In this document: piece by piece, positions 51,233 to 60,104 of the stretch
Numbering within the stretch: position 1 is the stretch's first letter
How the letters are laid out: every line of letters starts with the position of its first letter
DNA from: JANSXG01 sp965652425
GTDB taxonomy: Bacteria > Planctomycetota > Phycisphaerae > Phycisphaerales > UBA1924
Assembly: GCA_965652425.1 (NCBI GenBank)
Contig: CBFGVX010000001.1
Span: 1-64,000 of the forward strand
Length of the DNA: 64,000 nt
Reading direction: 5' to 3'
Translations under genes and position numbers: made by a program
The notes under the pieces: generated by a model
What the model saw: only the letters and a program-made list of their open reading frames with translations
What the model was told of the DNA's origin: nothing
The model's database searches: none

Positions 51233-51728
51233 GGCTCGCTCCTTCCGCAAGCATGCTCTTCAACGCCGCGATGCCGCGGCTGTACCGGCTCGACACCGTC
51301 CCCACCGGCTCCTCCAGAACCAGCGCGATCTGCGGGAAACTCAGCCCACAGCGCGTTCGGAGCGCGATCACCTCCTGCTGACCCGAAGGCAGCCGCTCGA
51401 CCGCCGCCAGCAATTCGCTCGTGCGATCACTCGGCGACTTCGCGGTGTCGACCGTGGTGCGCACCGAGGCGGACATGCCGGCAAGCACCTCTCGCTTCAG
51501 GTGGCTCAGGCGCCGGTTGCGCATCGCTCGGGCGGCGTACGCCACGGCGTCGTCGATCCGGCGCGGCGAGCGGGCGAGTTCGAGCAGCACATCGTGCACC
51601 AGATCCTCCGCATCCGCCGCCTGACGACACAGCCCGAGCGACACCCCGAACAGCGCGCGATGCTCCCGCCGGAGCACATCGCTCCAGAACGCGGCCCGCC
51701 GGGATGGATCCGGGTCATCGGGTCGCAT
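51225..51728 (-). CDS. ECF-type RNA polymerase sigma factor
   Basis: A 167-residue sigma-70 family factor of the extracytoplasmic-function group, with only regions 2 and 4. Region 2 is visible as DAEDLVHDVLLELARS and SHLKREV, region 4 as LPSGQQEVIALRTRCGLSFPQIALVL followed by GTVSSRYSRGIAALK. It directs polymerase to a dedicated promoter set. The membrane protein overlapping its 3' end and the secretin-like gene after it probably form one transcription unit. No autoregulatory promoter motif could be identified. Confidence 0.9.
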   Translation of the reverse strand: MRPDDPDPSRRAAFWSDVLRREHRALFGVSLGLCRQAADAEDLVHDVLLELARSPRRIDDAVAYAARAMRNRRLSHLKREVLAGMSASVRTTVDTAKSPSDRTSELLAAVERLPSGQQEVIALRTRCGLSFPQIALVLEEPVGTVSSRYSRGIAALKSMLAEGASRD

Positions 51729-51799
51729 CGGCTACCAGAATGACCATCTCGGGCCTCCAACCCCTGCAGGAATTTCGGGATTTGCTCAGGAAAATTCGC

Positions 51800-53440
51800 T
51801 CAGTTGCCCGGAACCGGCGGCCCGAAGTCCGGAACTCCACCCGGCACCGCCCGCATCGAGTCTTCCAGATCTTCAGGAAGCATGATCCGCTTGTGCCCGT
51901 TGATCGGCGAGGTCGGGATGAACTGCACCGGTTCGAGGCCGGTCTCTTCGAGCCACGCCGCGAGCCCGCGCGTGCGAGCGCTGGCCCCGCGTACCTGACG
52001 GTTGTCCAGCACCGCGAACAGGTCGCTCGTCAGGAGGATCCTCATTTCCGGATGCCAGCCGACGAGGTACGACTCGGTGTAGTTGGACTGTTCGCCGATG
52101 TCGTACACGACGAACCTGTTCTCGCCCTCCCCGAAGCTCATCTCCCCGTCCACGATGACCAGATCGCCTTCATCGGGTTCAACCACGGGCGCTTCGGGGA
52201 CCAGGCGCGTCGGCGTGCGGAGAATCTCCCGGACATACGCCTCGTTGGCCGGGGTGGTCACGATGCTCGCTCCCGCGTTCAGATAGGTCCGCAGCCCACC
52301 CGCAAAGCGGGGATGGAAGGTCGCGCAGACGACCCGCTCGACCGGCTTGCCCGGAAGATTGGCCTCGACGGTTCGGAGCACCTCTGCCGCGAGCGCATCC
52401 GTCAGCGGGCTGTTGAAGACCGTGCAGCCGTTCTCGTGCTCGATGACCACCACCTGCGTGTTGGCCCGGTCGGCCAGATCCACCCAGTGCACCCCCGGCG
52501 CGACCGTGTTCCACGGGGCCGTCGGCTCTTCCGCGACGATCGGTGCTTCGGTCACGCTCCAGTCCGGCGCGGCGAAGCGGAACTCCTGAGGCACAAAGAA
52601 GATATTCGACGGCAGCACCGTCTCGGCCCGGATCCCCGCGAATTCGAGCTGGGCTTGACGGATGAATCGCCCCTCCACGCTCCGTTCCCGCCGGATCGTG
52701 GGCAGCCGGTGGCCGTTTACCTCCTCGTACCCATCGAATTCGATCCAGCCGCTGGCATCCCCTTGTACGAAGTGGGTGGTCAACAACTCGATCCGGCGCA
52801 ACTCGCCGGTCTCCAGATCCACCATCAGTGTGGCCCCGCCCTCGGCATCGGCGAAGCTCAGGGTGCCGAGGGTGCGGCCCCCGATCTCGTGCTCGCCCAA
52901 CCAACGAAGACTCTCCCGGGCCGCTTCCGCTCTACCTATCCAGTGATAGGGCAAGAGCATCTCGATCGTGCGTTTGGCCTCGGCCAGATCCGGTTCACGC
53001 TCGGGCAGTTCCTCGCCGGTCGGAACCCGGAACGCCTGGTCGCGCGAGGTGACCGTGTAGCCACGGAACACCTGTTCGCCCACGGTGATCTCTTCGACGA
53101 AGGACATGGCATCGAAGAGCGAGCTGTAACCCACCGCCCCGCGCACCCGGTACTCGACGGTTTCGCCTACAAAGCGCTGGGAAGCGGTCCGTGTGCCGCT
53201 GCCGAAGAAACTCATCGCCAGATCGCTGTAGGCCTCGTTTACGGAGGTCCCGCCGTGGACCTCGATGGCCCGATTCAGCGTGTCCCAGGCCTTGGCGAAA
53301 CTGGCGTAGGTGATCGAGTCGGGTTCCAGAGCCCGCTCCCGATCGAAGTCGGAGGGCTGAATCGCCAGAGCCGATGTGCACCAAAGCCCGGTTCCGACCG
53401 AGGCCCCCACGGCCACCACCCACCTCAATCCGTTTCGCAT
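51800..53440 (-). CDS. Secreted MBL-fold-like protein with a degenerate metal site
   Basis: A 546-residue exported protein. Signal peptide to about residue 25, then a helical and beta-rich domain (about 30-300) and a metallo-beta-lactamase-like part at about 310-530. The metal motif, normally HxHxDH, reads CATFHPRFAGGLRTY, so most metal ligands are gone; other strands (VVVIEHENGCTVFNSPL, LLTSDLFAVL) keep the fold. A binding instead of catalytic role is likely. AGGAGCG lies before the start. It diverges from the M32 gene, with 128 bases between starts. Confidence 0.75.
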   Translation of the reverse strand: MRNGLRWVVAVGASVGTGLWCTSALAIQPSDFDRERALEPDSITYASFAKAWDTLNRAIEVHGGTSVNEAYSDLAMSFFGSGTRTASQRFVGETVEYRVRGAVGYSSLFDAMSFVEEITVGEQVFRGYTVTSRDQAFRVPTGEELPEREPDLAEAKRTIEMLLPYHWIGRAEAARESLRWLGEHEIGGRTLGTLSFADAEGGATLMVDLETGELRRIELLTTHFVQGDASGWIEFDGYEEVNGHRLPTIRRERSVEGRFIRQAQLEFAGIRAETVLPSNIFFVPQEFRFAAPDWSVTEAPIVAEEPTAPWNTVAPGVHWVDLADRANTQVVVIEHENGCTVFNSPLTDALAAEVLRTVEANLPGKPVERVVCATFHPRFAGGLRTYLNAGASIVTTPANEAYVREILRTPTRLVPEAPVVEPDEGDLVIVDGEMSFGEGENRFVVYDIGEQSNYTESYLVGWHPEMRILLTSDLFAVLDNRQVRGASARTRGLAAWLEETGLEPVQFIPTSPINGHKRIMLPEDLEDSMRAVPGGVPDFGPPVPGN

Positions 53441-53568
53441 CGCACGCTCCTGTAGTTCAGGCCAGGGATCTGAAAGCCAAGCTTCGCCAGAACCCTATCA
53501 TGGTCGCTCCTGCGGCTCCCGCCCAGCATGTACCCGATTTACCGACTCGCGATGAGGAGTATGCATCG

Positions 53569-55137
53569 ATGTCCAGCGCCACCACCGCCTCTTCCCCCGC
53601 TCAGACCTGCTCCGGATCCAAGGCCTACGACCAACTGCTGGAAACACTGCGCCTCGATGAAACGCTCAAAAGTGTCGCCAGCACGCTTTCCTGGGATCAG
53701 GAAACCATGATGCCCGAGGGTGGTGCAGCGCTCCGCGCCGATCAGCTCACCATGCTCAGCGGCCTCATCCACGAGCGGAACACCGATCCGCGGCTGGGCG
53801 ATCTGCTCTCCGAGGCCGAGGCGGACAGCGCGATCGCCGATGACCCGATCGCCCAGGCCAACCTGCGAGAGATCCGGCGGGACTTCGACATGGCCACCAA
53901 GCTGCCCAAGTCGCTGGTCGAGGAGATGGCCCGGTGCAACTCGCAGGGCATGATGGCGTGGAAGGCGGCGCGGGCTGCCAACGATTTCCCGAAGTTCCTG
54001 CCGTGGCTGGAGAAGACCTTCGAGCTGAATCGGCGCAAGGCCGAGTGCCTCGGTGTGCCGGAGGGCGGCGAGCTGTACGACGCGCTGATGGACATCTACG
54101 AGCCGGGTATGACCGCCAAACGCACCGAGGAGATCTTCGGCCCGCTGCGCGAGTTCACCGTGCCTCTGGTGCAGAAAGTCGCCGAGGCCAAGGCCGCCGG
54201 CAAGGCCCCGAGCATCGAGCCGGCGGTGCGCAAGCTCCCGATCGACAAGCAGGTCGAGTTCGCGACGCGCGTGACCGCGGCGATGGGCTTCGATTACTCC
54301 TGCGGGCGCATGGACCCCTCGACACATCCGTTCTGCCAGGGCATGGGCCCCGGCGACTGCCGCCTGACGAACCGCTACCGCGAGAACGGCTGGTGCGATG
54401 CGCTGTCCAGCGGCACGCACGAAGCCGGGCACGGCATGTACGAGCAGGGCCTGCCCAAGGCCGAGCGGTTCGGCCAGCCGCTGGCCGAGTCGGTTTCGCT
54501 GGGCATCCACGAGAGCCAGAGCCGCATGTGGGAGAACCAGGTCGGTCGCAGCCATGCGTTCTGGAAGTGGGCGCTGCCGGTCGCGCGCGAGATCTTCGGA
54601 GCCGAGGCGCTCAAGGGCATCGAGGTCGAGTCGATCTTCAAGGCGGCGAACATCGTCGAGCCGAACTTCATCCGCGTCGAGTCCGATGAGGTTACCTACA
54701 ACCTGCACATCATGCTGCGCTTCGAACTCGAGCGCGCGATGATCCGGGGCGACCTCGCCTGCAAGGATCTGCCCGGCGTGTGGAACGAGCGCATCAAGAA
54801 CGACCTCGGCCTGACGGTCACCGAGGACCGCATCGGCTGCCTGCAGGACATCCACTGGTCGATGGGCGCGGTCGGGTACTTCGCGACCTACACCTTCGGC
54901 AACCTGTACTCGGCGCAGTTCTGGCAGGCCATGGGCGAATCCATGCCCGGCCGTGAGCAGGACATCGAGCGGGGCGACTTCAGCGCGATCCTCAAGTGGG
55001 TCCGCGAGCACATCCACCAGCACGGCCGGCGGTACTCGGCGGGCGAGCTCTGCGAGCGCGCGACCGGGAAGAAACTGTCGTCCGAGCCGCTGATGCGCTA
55101 CCTCGAATCGAAGGTGCAGGCGGTGTACGGGGTCTGA
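53569..55137 (+). CDS. Metallocarboxypeptidase of family M32
   Basis: A 522-residue M32 (Taq) carboxypeptidase that removes C-terminal residues from peptides. The zinc motif HEAGH is at 284-288 in SSGTHEAGHGMYEQG; the downstream family motif HESQSRMWEN provides the third ligand Glu. The N-terminal helical arm has the typical TLSWDQETMMPEGGAALRADQ. The ATG at 53569 is preferred, with GAGGAG 9 bases before it; the open frame upstream lacks family similarity. Length is normal. It converges on the CPBP gene with 12 bases between stops. Confidence 0.95.
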   Translation: MSSATTASSPAQTCSGSKAYDQLLETLRLDETLKSVASTLSWDQETMMPEGGAALRADQLTMLSGLIHERNTDPRLGDLLSEAEADSAIADDPIAQANLREIRRDFDMATKLPKSLVEEMARCNSQGMMAWKAARAANDFPKFLPWLEKTFELNRRKAECLGVPEGGELYDALMDIYEPGMTAKRTEEIFGPLREFTVPLVQKVAEAKAAGKAPSIEPAVRKLPIDKQVEFATRVTAAMGFDYSCGRMDPSTHPFCQGMGPGDCRLTNRYRENGWCDALSSGTHEAGHGMYEQGLPKAERFGQPLAESVSLGIHESQSRMWENQVGRSHAFWKWALPVAREIFGAEALKGIEVESIFKAANIVEPNFIRVESDEVTYNLHIMLRFELERAMIRGDLACKDLPGVWNERIKNDLGLTVTEDRIGCLQDIHWSMGAVGYFATYTFGNLYSAQFWQAMGESMPGREQDIERGDFSAILKWVREHIHQHGRRYSAGELCERATGKKLSSEPLMRYLESKVQAVYGV

Positions 55138-55149
55138 ACGAGTCGGTTC

Positions 55150-56700
55150 TCACGCACCGAGCACGAAGATCACCAGACTCATGACGAACGCGTTGTGCAC
55201 GGCATGCGCGACCATCGGCCCGATCATCGAGCCGCGCCATTCGCGCATCAGCGCGAAGACGATCGCCAGACTCATCAGCGCAGGAACCACCGCGATTCCC
55301 TGCGGGTGAATGATCGCGAAGATGAACGCGACAATGAATCCTGACAGCAACGGACGCATCCAGCCGCGCAGATTGTAGTAGAGAGACCCCCGGAATACCG
55401 TCTCTTCCACGATGGGTGCCCAGAACGAAGCCAGCACATACAGCTTCAGCGCGGTCATGAAATCCGCGTTTGTGGCCTCGTTCACGGCCGGATGTGTGGG
55501 TCTGCTCTGCGTGAGTTGGATCATCACGAACATGATCAGCACACCCGCCAGAACGATCGGCAGACCAGCCAGATAGCCCATCAACCCCAGGCTGGATTCC
55601 TTGATTGCTCCCCTCAAACCCGCACCGTTCGCGTGCCATCCCAGCGCAAGGTGGAGATCCTTCCATGACATCCCGCGCAGGAGCGGCCAGAAGGGTGTCA
55701 GCAGCATCAGCCAGATGAGTAGGGGCTGGAGATCCAGCCCGGTTCCCACTTGGATCAGCCCCGCCGCGATGGACACCGCGATGAACGAGATCAGGAACAA
55801 CAGGAATCCTTCGAGAAGGAGGGTCCGCTTGTGATGGCTCCACTGGCTCTGGATGTTCAATCGGCGCCGAACTCGTCCGGTTGCGAGCAGCACGATCGCA
55901 AGAATGAACAGCCCGAACCCGGCGAGACTGGCAAGCCCCGCGATCGAAACCATGACGATCACGGCGATCAGGGTGCGCATCCCACGGGATTCGAACTGCT
56001 GGCGCAGCGGACTGTTGTCCGGCGCACCGATGACCAGCACCATCTCGCCGAAATCGCCGTGGCGATCCTTGAGCCGGTTCAGTTCGTCCTGATCGAGTTG
56101 AGTGCCATCGAGCGCGGAGGCCGCGATGTCGACCTGCTCGATGTCCCGGCGCATGTCCTCGAACCACGCGCGTCGCTGCTCCTGCGCCTGCTCGTCGTCG
56201 AGTGGCTTGAGATCGGCTTCGAGTCGTTCGAGTTCGAGGCGGGCTTCGTCGAGAAGCTGCGCGGCCAACTGGCGGTTGCCGTCCACCGCCGCGGCGACAA
56301 TCGCGGCACGGACGAGTTCGATCGGTCCGGTGGCGTAGTCGCGAAGCATCCCGCTCAGGTCGCTGCTGGCGACCGAGCCGGAGGGCAGAGTCATGGTGTC
56401 CTCGAAGCGGCTGGCTCCGAAGTTCACGCGCGAGGCGTAGCGAAGCTCCATGCTCGGCACATCCTGCGGGGGCGGGGTCGGGTTCTCGACCAGCGCATCG
56501 GAAGAGGCCACCTGCATGACGAAAATCATCGCCGCGACCAGGAGAATGGCCAGCCAGATCATCTTCGATCGCAGACGGCCCCGATTGGGGTTTTCCGGCT
56601 CATCCAGCCGCTCCGGCTCGCGTACGGAGCCGCCCCCGCTCATCAGCGACCCGGGCTGGGGCTTTGAATCCTGCTCGCCGAACGGTGAACTTCCATCCAT
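55150..56700 (-). CDS. CPBP intramembrane metalloprotease (Abi/CAAX type)
   Basis: A 516-residue membrane protein. An N-terminal helix (about 48-66) and a periplasmic helical insert rich in charged residues (about 130-250, EQRRAWFEDMRRDIE) precede a bundle of membrane helices. The CPBP signature is complete: EETVFRGSLYYNLR, FAIIHPQG and HAVHN, providing the two Glu, the His and the His/Asn metal site. The extra N-terminal half is unusual; the family core is about 200 residues. The ATG at 56700 follows AGGGCC; an ATG at 56742 is possible. Confidence 0.85.
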   Translation of the reverse strand: MDGSSPFGEQDSKPQPGSLMSGGGSVREPERLDEPENPNRGRLRSKMIWLAILLVAAMIFVMQVASSDALVENPTPPPQDVPSMELRYASRVNFGASRFEDTMTLPSGSVASSDLSGMLRDYATGPIELVRAAIVAAAVDGNRQLAAQLLDEARLELERLEADLKPLDDEQAQEQRRAWFEDMRRDIEQVDIAASALDGTQLDQDELNRLKDRHGDFGEMVLVIGAPDNSPLRQQFESRGMRTLIAVIVMVSIAGLASLAGFGLFILAIVLLATGRVRRRLNIQSQWSHHKRTLLLEGFLLFLISFIAVSIAAGLIQVGTGLDLQPLLIWLMLLTPFWPLLRGMSWKDLHLALGWHANGAGLRGAIKESSLGLMGYLAGLPIVLAGVLIMFVMIQLTQSRPTHPAVNEATNADFMTALKLYVLASFWAPIVEETVFRGSLYYNLRGWMRPLLSGFIVAFIFAIIHPQGIAVVPALMSLAIVFALMREWRGSMIGPMVAHAVHNAFVMSLVIFVLGA

Positions 56701-56809
56701 AGGCCCTATCTTCGGCAGCGCGGCGGAGTCCGTCTGCCCCATTCGTGCCCAAAGCGGCAAAATGGGGAAGATGATTTCCCCACAATCTGGATGGTGATTC
56801 TGGCGTGGC

Positions 56810-56837
56810 TTGACCGGACCGGGCGTTCTGGTACGAT
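56810..56837 (+). promoter_or_regulatory. Candidate rplM-rpsI promoter with a long leader
   Basis: TTGACC (56810-56815), a 16-base spacer and TACGAT (56832-56837) form a good promoter. With a start near 56844 the leader to rplM is about 250 bases, long enough for a structured regulatory region; no defined structure was worked out. The rest of the 394-base gap (56701-57094) shows no gene. Confidence 0.55.
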
Positions 56838-57094
56838 CTCCGTCCCTCGTCGGCGGCCGCAGGTGGGTCTGAAGCCGCAGCGCGACGGGACCATTCCGAA
56901 ACACGTGCTCGCGACATGTGCGGGACCGGCCACTCGGCCAGTTCTTTGCTCCGGCGGGCCGAGAGGACTCTGGGCTGTGTTGGCCCGTTGGCCTCGAAAC
57001 CCGCGGTTGCCGGCTTCATCAGCGGCAACAAGGCGGGCATCGTCGATCGTGCCGCGCTCCTTTGAGCAACGCCAAAGCCCGAAAGGACGCACCG

Positions 57095-57532
57095 ATGCGT
57101 CAGACTACCTTCGCCAAGCCCCACGAAATCCAGAAGAACTGGTTCATCGTCGATGCCGACGGCAAGCGCCTCGGCCGCATGGCCGTGGACATCGCCACGG
57201 TCCTCATGGGCAAGCACCGCCCGGACTACACGCCCCACATCGACAGCGGCGACTTCGTCATCGTCGTCAACGCCGAGAAGGTCGTCATGACCGGTGACAA
57301 GGGCAACCAGAAGATCAAGACCCGCTACTCGGGTTACCCCGGCGGTCTTCGCGCCCAGACCTACAACCAGATTCTCGAGTCCAAGCCCGAGTTCCTGATC
57401 GAGGACGCGGTCCGTCGCATGATCCCCAAGGGTCGCCTCGGCCGCGGCATGCTCGACAAGCTCAAGGTCTACAAGGGCGACTCCCATCCCCATCAGGCCC
57501 AGCAGCCCACCGAGCTTCCTTCCTGGAAGTGA
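57095..57532 (+). CDS. rplM: 50S ribosomal protein L13
   Basis: A 145-residue ribosomal protein with the L13 core: WFIVDADGKRLGRMA, IATVLMGKHRPDYTPHIDSGDFV, and the conserved KTRYSGYPGGLR through VRRMIPKGRLGR. GAAAGGA lies about 8 bases before the ATG. It is followed by rpsI after 123 bases, the standard order. Confidence 0.98.
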   Translation: MRQTTFAKPHEIQKNWFIVDADGKRLGRMAVDIATVLMGKHRPDYTPHIDSGDFVIVVNAEKVVMTGDKGNQKIKTRYSGYPGGLRAQTYNQILESKPEFLIEDAVRRMIPKGRLGRGMLDKLKVYKGDSHPHQAQQPTELPSWK

Positions 57533-57655
57533 TCCGATAGCACCCCAGTCACCCCGCCGCATTGTGCGGCATCGCAAGGACACGCCCGAGCGTGACCCTT
57601 CCCTGAAACCCGGGCACCGCGCCCACCAGGTACACCCAGAAACGAGTCAGAACGA

Positions 57656-58195
57656 ATGAACGAAGATCAGAACAACAGCGGCGTCGTCGGCACCCCCTCT
57701 CTCGATACCGGCATCTCCAGCCCGACCTCATCGGACAAACTGGACATGACCGACCCGGTCGCCGTCACCGCCGCCCCCGAGAAGCCCGACGCCCACGGCT
57801 GGTGGTGGGGAACCGGTCGTCGCAAGAGCGCGGTCGCCCGTGTGCGCCTCAAGCCGGGCAACGGCGATGTGAAGGTGCAGGTCAGCCGCAAGCAAACCAA
57901 GACCGTCGACGAGTACTTCACCGAGATGCGCGATCGCGCTGACGCTGTCGCCGCCCTCAAGGTGACCAACACCTTCGGCAAGATGGATGTCGTCGTCCGC
58001 ATGCACGGCGGCGGGTACATGGGTCAGGCCCAGGCCTTCCGCCTCGGCGTGGCTCGTGCTCTCAAGAAGTACGACCCGAACCTCGAAGGCGTGCTGCGCG
58101 AGCACGGCTTCCTGACCCGCGACGCTCGCGAGGTGGAACGCAAGAAGTACGGCATGGCCGGTGCCCGCCGCCGCTTCCAGTTCTCCAAGCGCTGA
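57656..58195 (+). CDS. rpsI: 30S ribosomal protein S9, N-terminally extended
   Basis: S9 contacts the P-site tRNA through its C-terminal Arg. The core begins GTGRRKSAVARVRL and ends with the conserved TRDAREVERKKYG and RRRFQFSKR, so it is complete. At 179 residues it is about 50 longer than usual; the extra part (residues 1-50) is Ser/Thr/Asp/Pro-rich and disordered, without a ribosome-binding site of note. The first ATG at 57656 is kept because no later Met or GTG falls before the core except at residue 31. Confidence 0.96.
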   Translation: MNEDQNNSGVVGTPSLDTGISSPTSSDKLDMTDPVAVTAAPEKPDAHGWWWGTGRRKSAVARVRLKPGNGDVKVQVSRKQTKTVDEYFTEMRDRADAVAALKVTNTFGKMDVVVRMHGGGYMGQAQAFRLGVARALKKYDPNLEGVLREHGFLTRDAREVERKKYGMAGARRRFQFSKR

Positions 58196-58223
58196 TCCCC
58201 GGTCGATCCCGGTTATCGCACCC

Positions 58224-58249
58224 AAGCCGCCCGTCCGGGCGGCTTTTTT
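58224..58249 (+). terminator. Rho-independent terminator of rplM-rpsI
   Basis: A perfect hairpin (AAGCCGCCC, loop GTCC, GGGCGGCTT) is followed directly by a run of six T from 58244. It lies 29 bases after the rpsI stop. It is the clearest terminator in the window. Confidence 0.9.
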
Positions 58250-58349
58250 CGTGTGCGCATCGCACGAAAGCCGCGATTCGGATTTTTCCCCGGATCGTGG
58301 TGATTGGTGAACCGATTCGCGTCGATGGGGCGGGGAAGGCGGTGAACCC

Positions 58350-58835
58350 ATGAATCCACGCTTCACGACCATTCTGGACCCGAAGTCTCCCCGCAGCGTT
58401 CCGCCTCGGGATGCTATTCATGCCGCGCGCGTCCGTTGGATGGGCTCAGTATCGACGGGCAGCGAAGATCTGCCGCAGAGCGCAGGGTCGCTCCTCGATC
58501 CGACGCTGCTTTCCGGCCTGTGCCTGATCGGCATCACGAGCGAGGACAGCGCGGCGGTCATGGACTTCAGCATCGTCCGGAGCGCGGCATCCGATACCGC
58601 GAGCGAGGAGTGGGGCGGTCCGGTGCGATTGCGCTTCTGCGATGTGCGTGTGATCGATACTTCGCGCTCGACTCCTCAGTCGATCCGTCGGGACGATCCG
58701 ATCGTGTGGAACGAGCTGCACACGCCGCGCGAGTCCGGCGATCCGTTCGTGCTGCTGCTGCGCTTCGAATCGAATCAGCGGCTTCGGATCGAGGCGGGGT
58801 CGGTGGCGTTCGTGTCTGTCGGCCTGCCGTGCTGA
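58350..58835 (+). CDS. Hypothetical 161-residue soluble protein
   Basis: A 161-residue frame after the rpsI terminator. The protein has no signal peptide or membrane helix. It contains beta-strand-like segments (LCLIGITSEDSAAVM, PVRLRFCDVRVIDTS, PFVLLLRFESNQRLRIE) and may be an all-beta domain, possibly PilZ-like in plan (short strand with RDA..RVRW near the start), but the diagnostic RxxxR and D/NxSxxG motifs are not clear. GAAGGCGG precedes the ATG by 8 bases. Function unknown. Confidence 0.65.
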   Translation: MNPRFTTILDPKSPRSVPPRDAIHAARVRWMGSVSTGSEDLPQSAGSLLDPTLLSGLCLIGITSEDSAAVMDFSIVRSAASDTASEEWGGPVRLRFCDVRVIDTSRSTPQSIRRDDPIVWNELHTPRESGDPFVLLLRFESNQRLRIEAGSVAFVSVGLPC

Positions 58836-58871
58836 GGGTTCGGCCAGCGGTCGGTGCGTTGAGGCGCGGTT

Positions 58872-60020
58872 TCACCGAGCGTCGTCCGGGATCTCCAGGC
58901 CGTATTGCAAACGCTGCTCCTTGGTCATCACGCCCTTGAGCGCGGAGGCGTACGACTCGGCGATGCCCGAGAGCCGTTTGAGGGCGTCATCGTAGACCTT
59001 GGTGTCGGGTTCGCCGCCGTTGAGCAGCATGGAAAAGTCGAGCTCGAGGTCGGTGCGGTACTTGGCGACGCGCGCCATCCTTCGGGCGGTTCTCAGGCGA
59101 TCATCGAAGACCGCTCGGATTTCCTCGACGCGCTGCTTGAGTTCCGCGGGGGCTTTTTCATCGCCGAGGAGGGTGCGGACGGCCCGCTCGGGGATCCACT
59201 CGTCGTGCACTTCTTCGTAGTTGATCTCCCACCAGATCTGCTCGAAGGTTCGGCGCTGTTCTTGGTCGAGCTGCTCCATGACAGTCGATGCCAGCTCTTC
59301 GTTCATGGTGCGCAGGCGCTTGGCTTCTTCGATCGCCTTCTTAAATATCTTCGCGGTCTCGGCGATGATCTCCGGTCCGGCCTCGTCGAAGTCGAAGCCG
59401 ATGCGTTGGCCGATGCTCTGCATCTCAAGGACCGCTTCGTAGGTCCTCTGGAACTGATCCGACACGCGCGCTTCCTGATCAGAGAGAGTCAGGATCAGTT
59501 CGCGCAGGCGATCGTCGCTGACGATGTCCCTGTCGGCGAGCAGTTTCAGCGGCATCGCGCCGAGTTCGGAGACCTCGCTTCCGATCCCTTCGAGCCACCT
59601 GCCCATACGGGTGCGTCGGCGCATGTGCTCGATGAGCGGGGCCTGCTCGGGATGGACGATGAGCTTCACATCCTCGAAGAACCGGTCGCCGGCTTTCTCA
59701 AAGTCGTTCGTCAGATTGAAGGAGATCTGTACACCTTCGCTCCAGCCGATCTCTTCACCGGCATCGGTGCGCTTCTGCAATTCGTCGCGTGCCTCCTGGC
59801 GGAGCGTGGCCTCGGCCTGCATCAGTTCGAGGTGCAGAGCCGCGAGCAGCTCGTGCGTGGGGGCATCGAGTTCGAGGAGCGTGCTCAGCTCGCGCAGATC
59901 GCTGTAGCCGAGGTTGTAGGGCTCCTCGCCGTAGATGGAGGCCCACTGGGCGTGCGAGGCGGACGAGCAGAGCCACGCCGCGATCATGATCATCAGAGCG
60001 TGCAGGGTTCGGGTTCTCAT
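58872..60020 (-). CDS. Secreted helical protein of unknown function
   Basis: A 382-residue exported protein: signal peptide to about residue 26 (HALMIMIAAWLCSSASHAQ), then an almost all-helical, charged mature chain (EELASTVMEQLDQEQRRTFE, RLRTARRMARVAKYRTDLEL), with a repeated pattern of Glu/Arg-rich helices like those of Spy/CpxP-type or heavy-metal-sensor envelope proteins, though no LTxxQ box is certain. The ATG at 60020 follows AGGGA. It lies downstream of rho on the same strand, 84 bases apart. Confidence 0.7.
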   Translation of the reverse strand: MRTRTLHALMIMIAAWLCSSASHAQWASIYGEEPYNLGYSDLRELSTLLELDAPTHELLAALHLELMQAEATLRQEARDELQKRTDAGEEIGWSEGVQISFNLTNDFEKAGDRFFEDVKLIVHPEQAPLIEHMRRRTRMGRWLEGIGSEVSELGAMPLKLLADRDIVSDDRLRELILTLSDQEARVSDQFQRTYEAVLEMQSIGQRIGFDFDEAGPEIIAETAKIFKKAIEEAKRLRTMNEELASTVMEQLDQEQRRTFEQIWWEINYEEVHDEWIPERAVRTLLGDEKAPAELKQRVEEIRAVFDDRLRTARRMARVAKYRTDLELDFSMLLNGGEPDTKVYDDALKRLSGIAESYASALKGVMTKEQRLQYGLEIPDDAR

Positions 60021-60104
60021 GAGCGTCCCTTTCGAGGTGGTCATCTTCATGATGCCACATGAGGCGCGATGTGGGAATGTTTTTTCTGAGTATCCGAATT
60101 CCGG

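Noticed and set aside
60061..60100. A possible terminator between rho and the secreted helical gene (CACAT/ATGTG followed by TTTTTT).
   Set aside because: The T-run is on the plus strand, opposite to the direction of both genes, and is separated from the stem by six bases.
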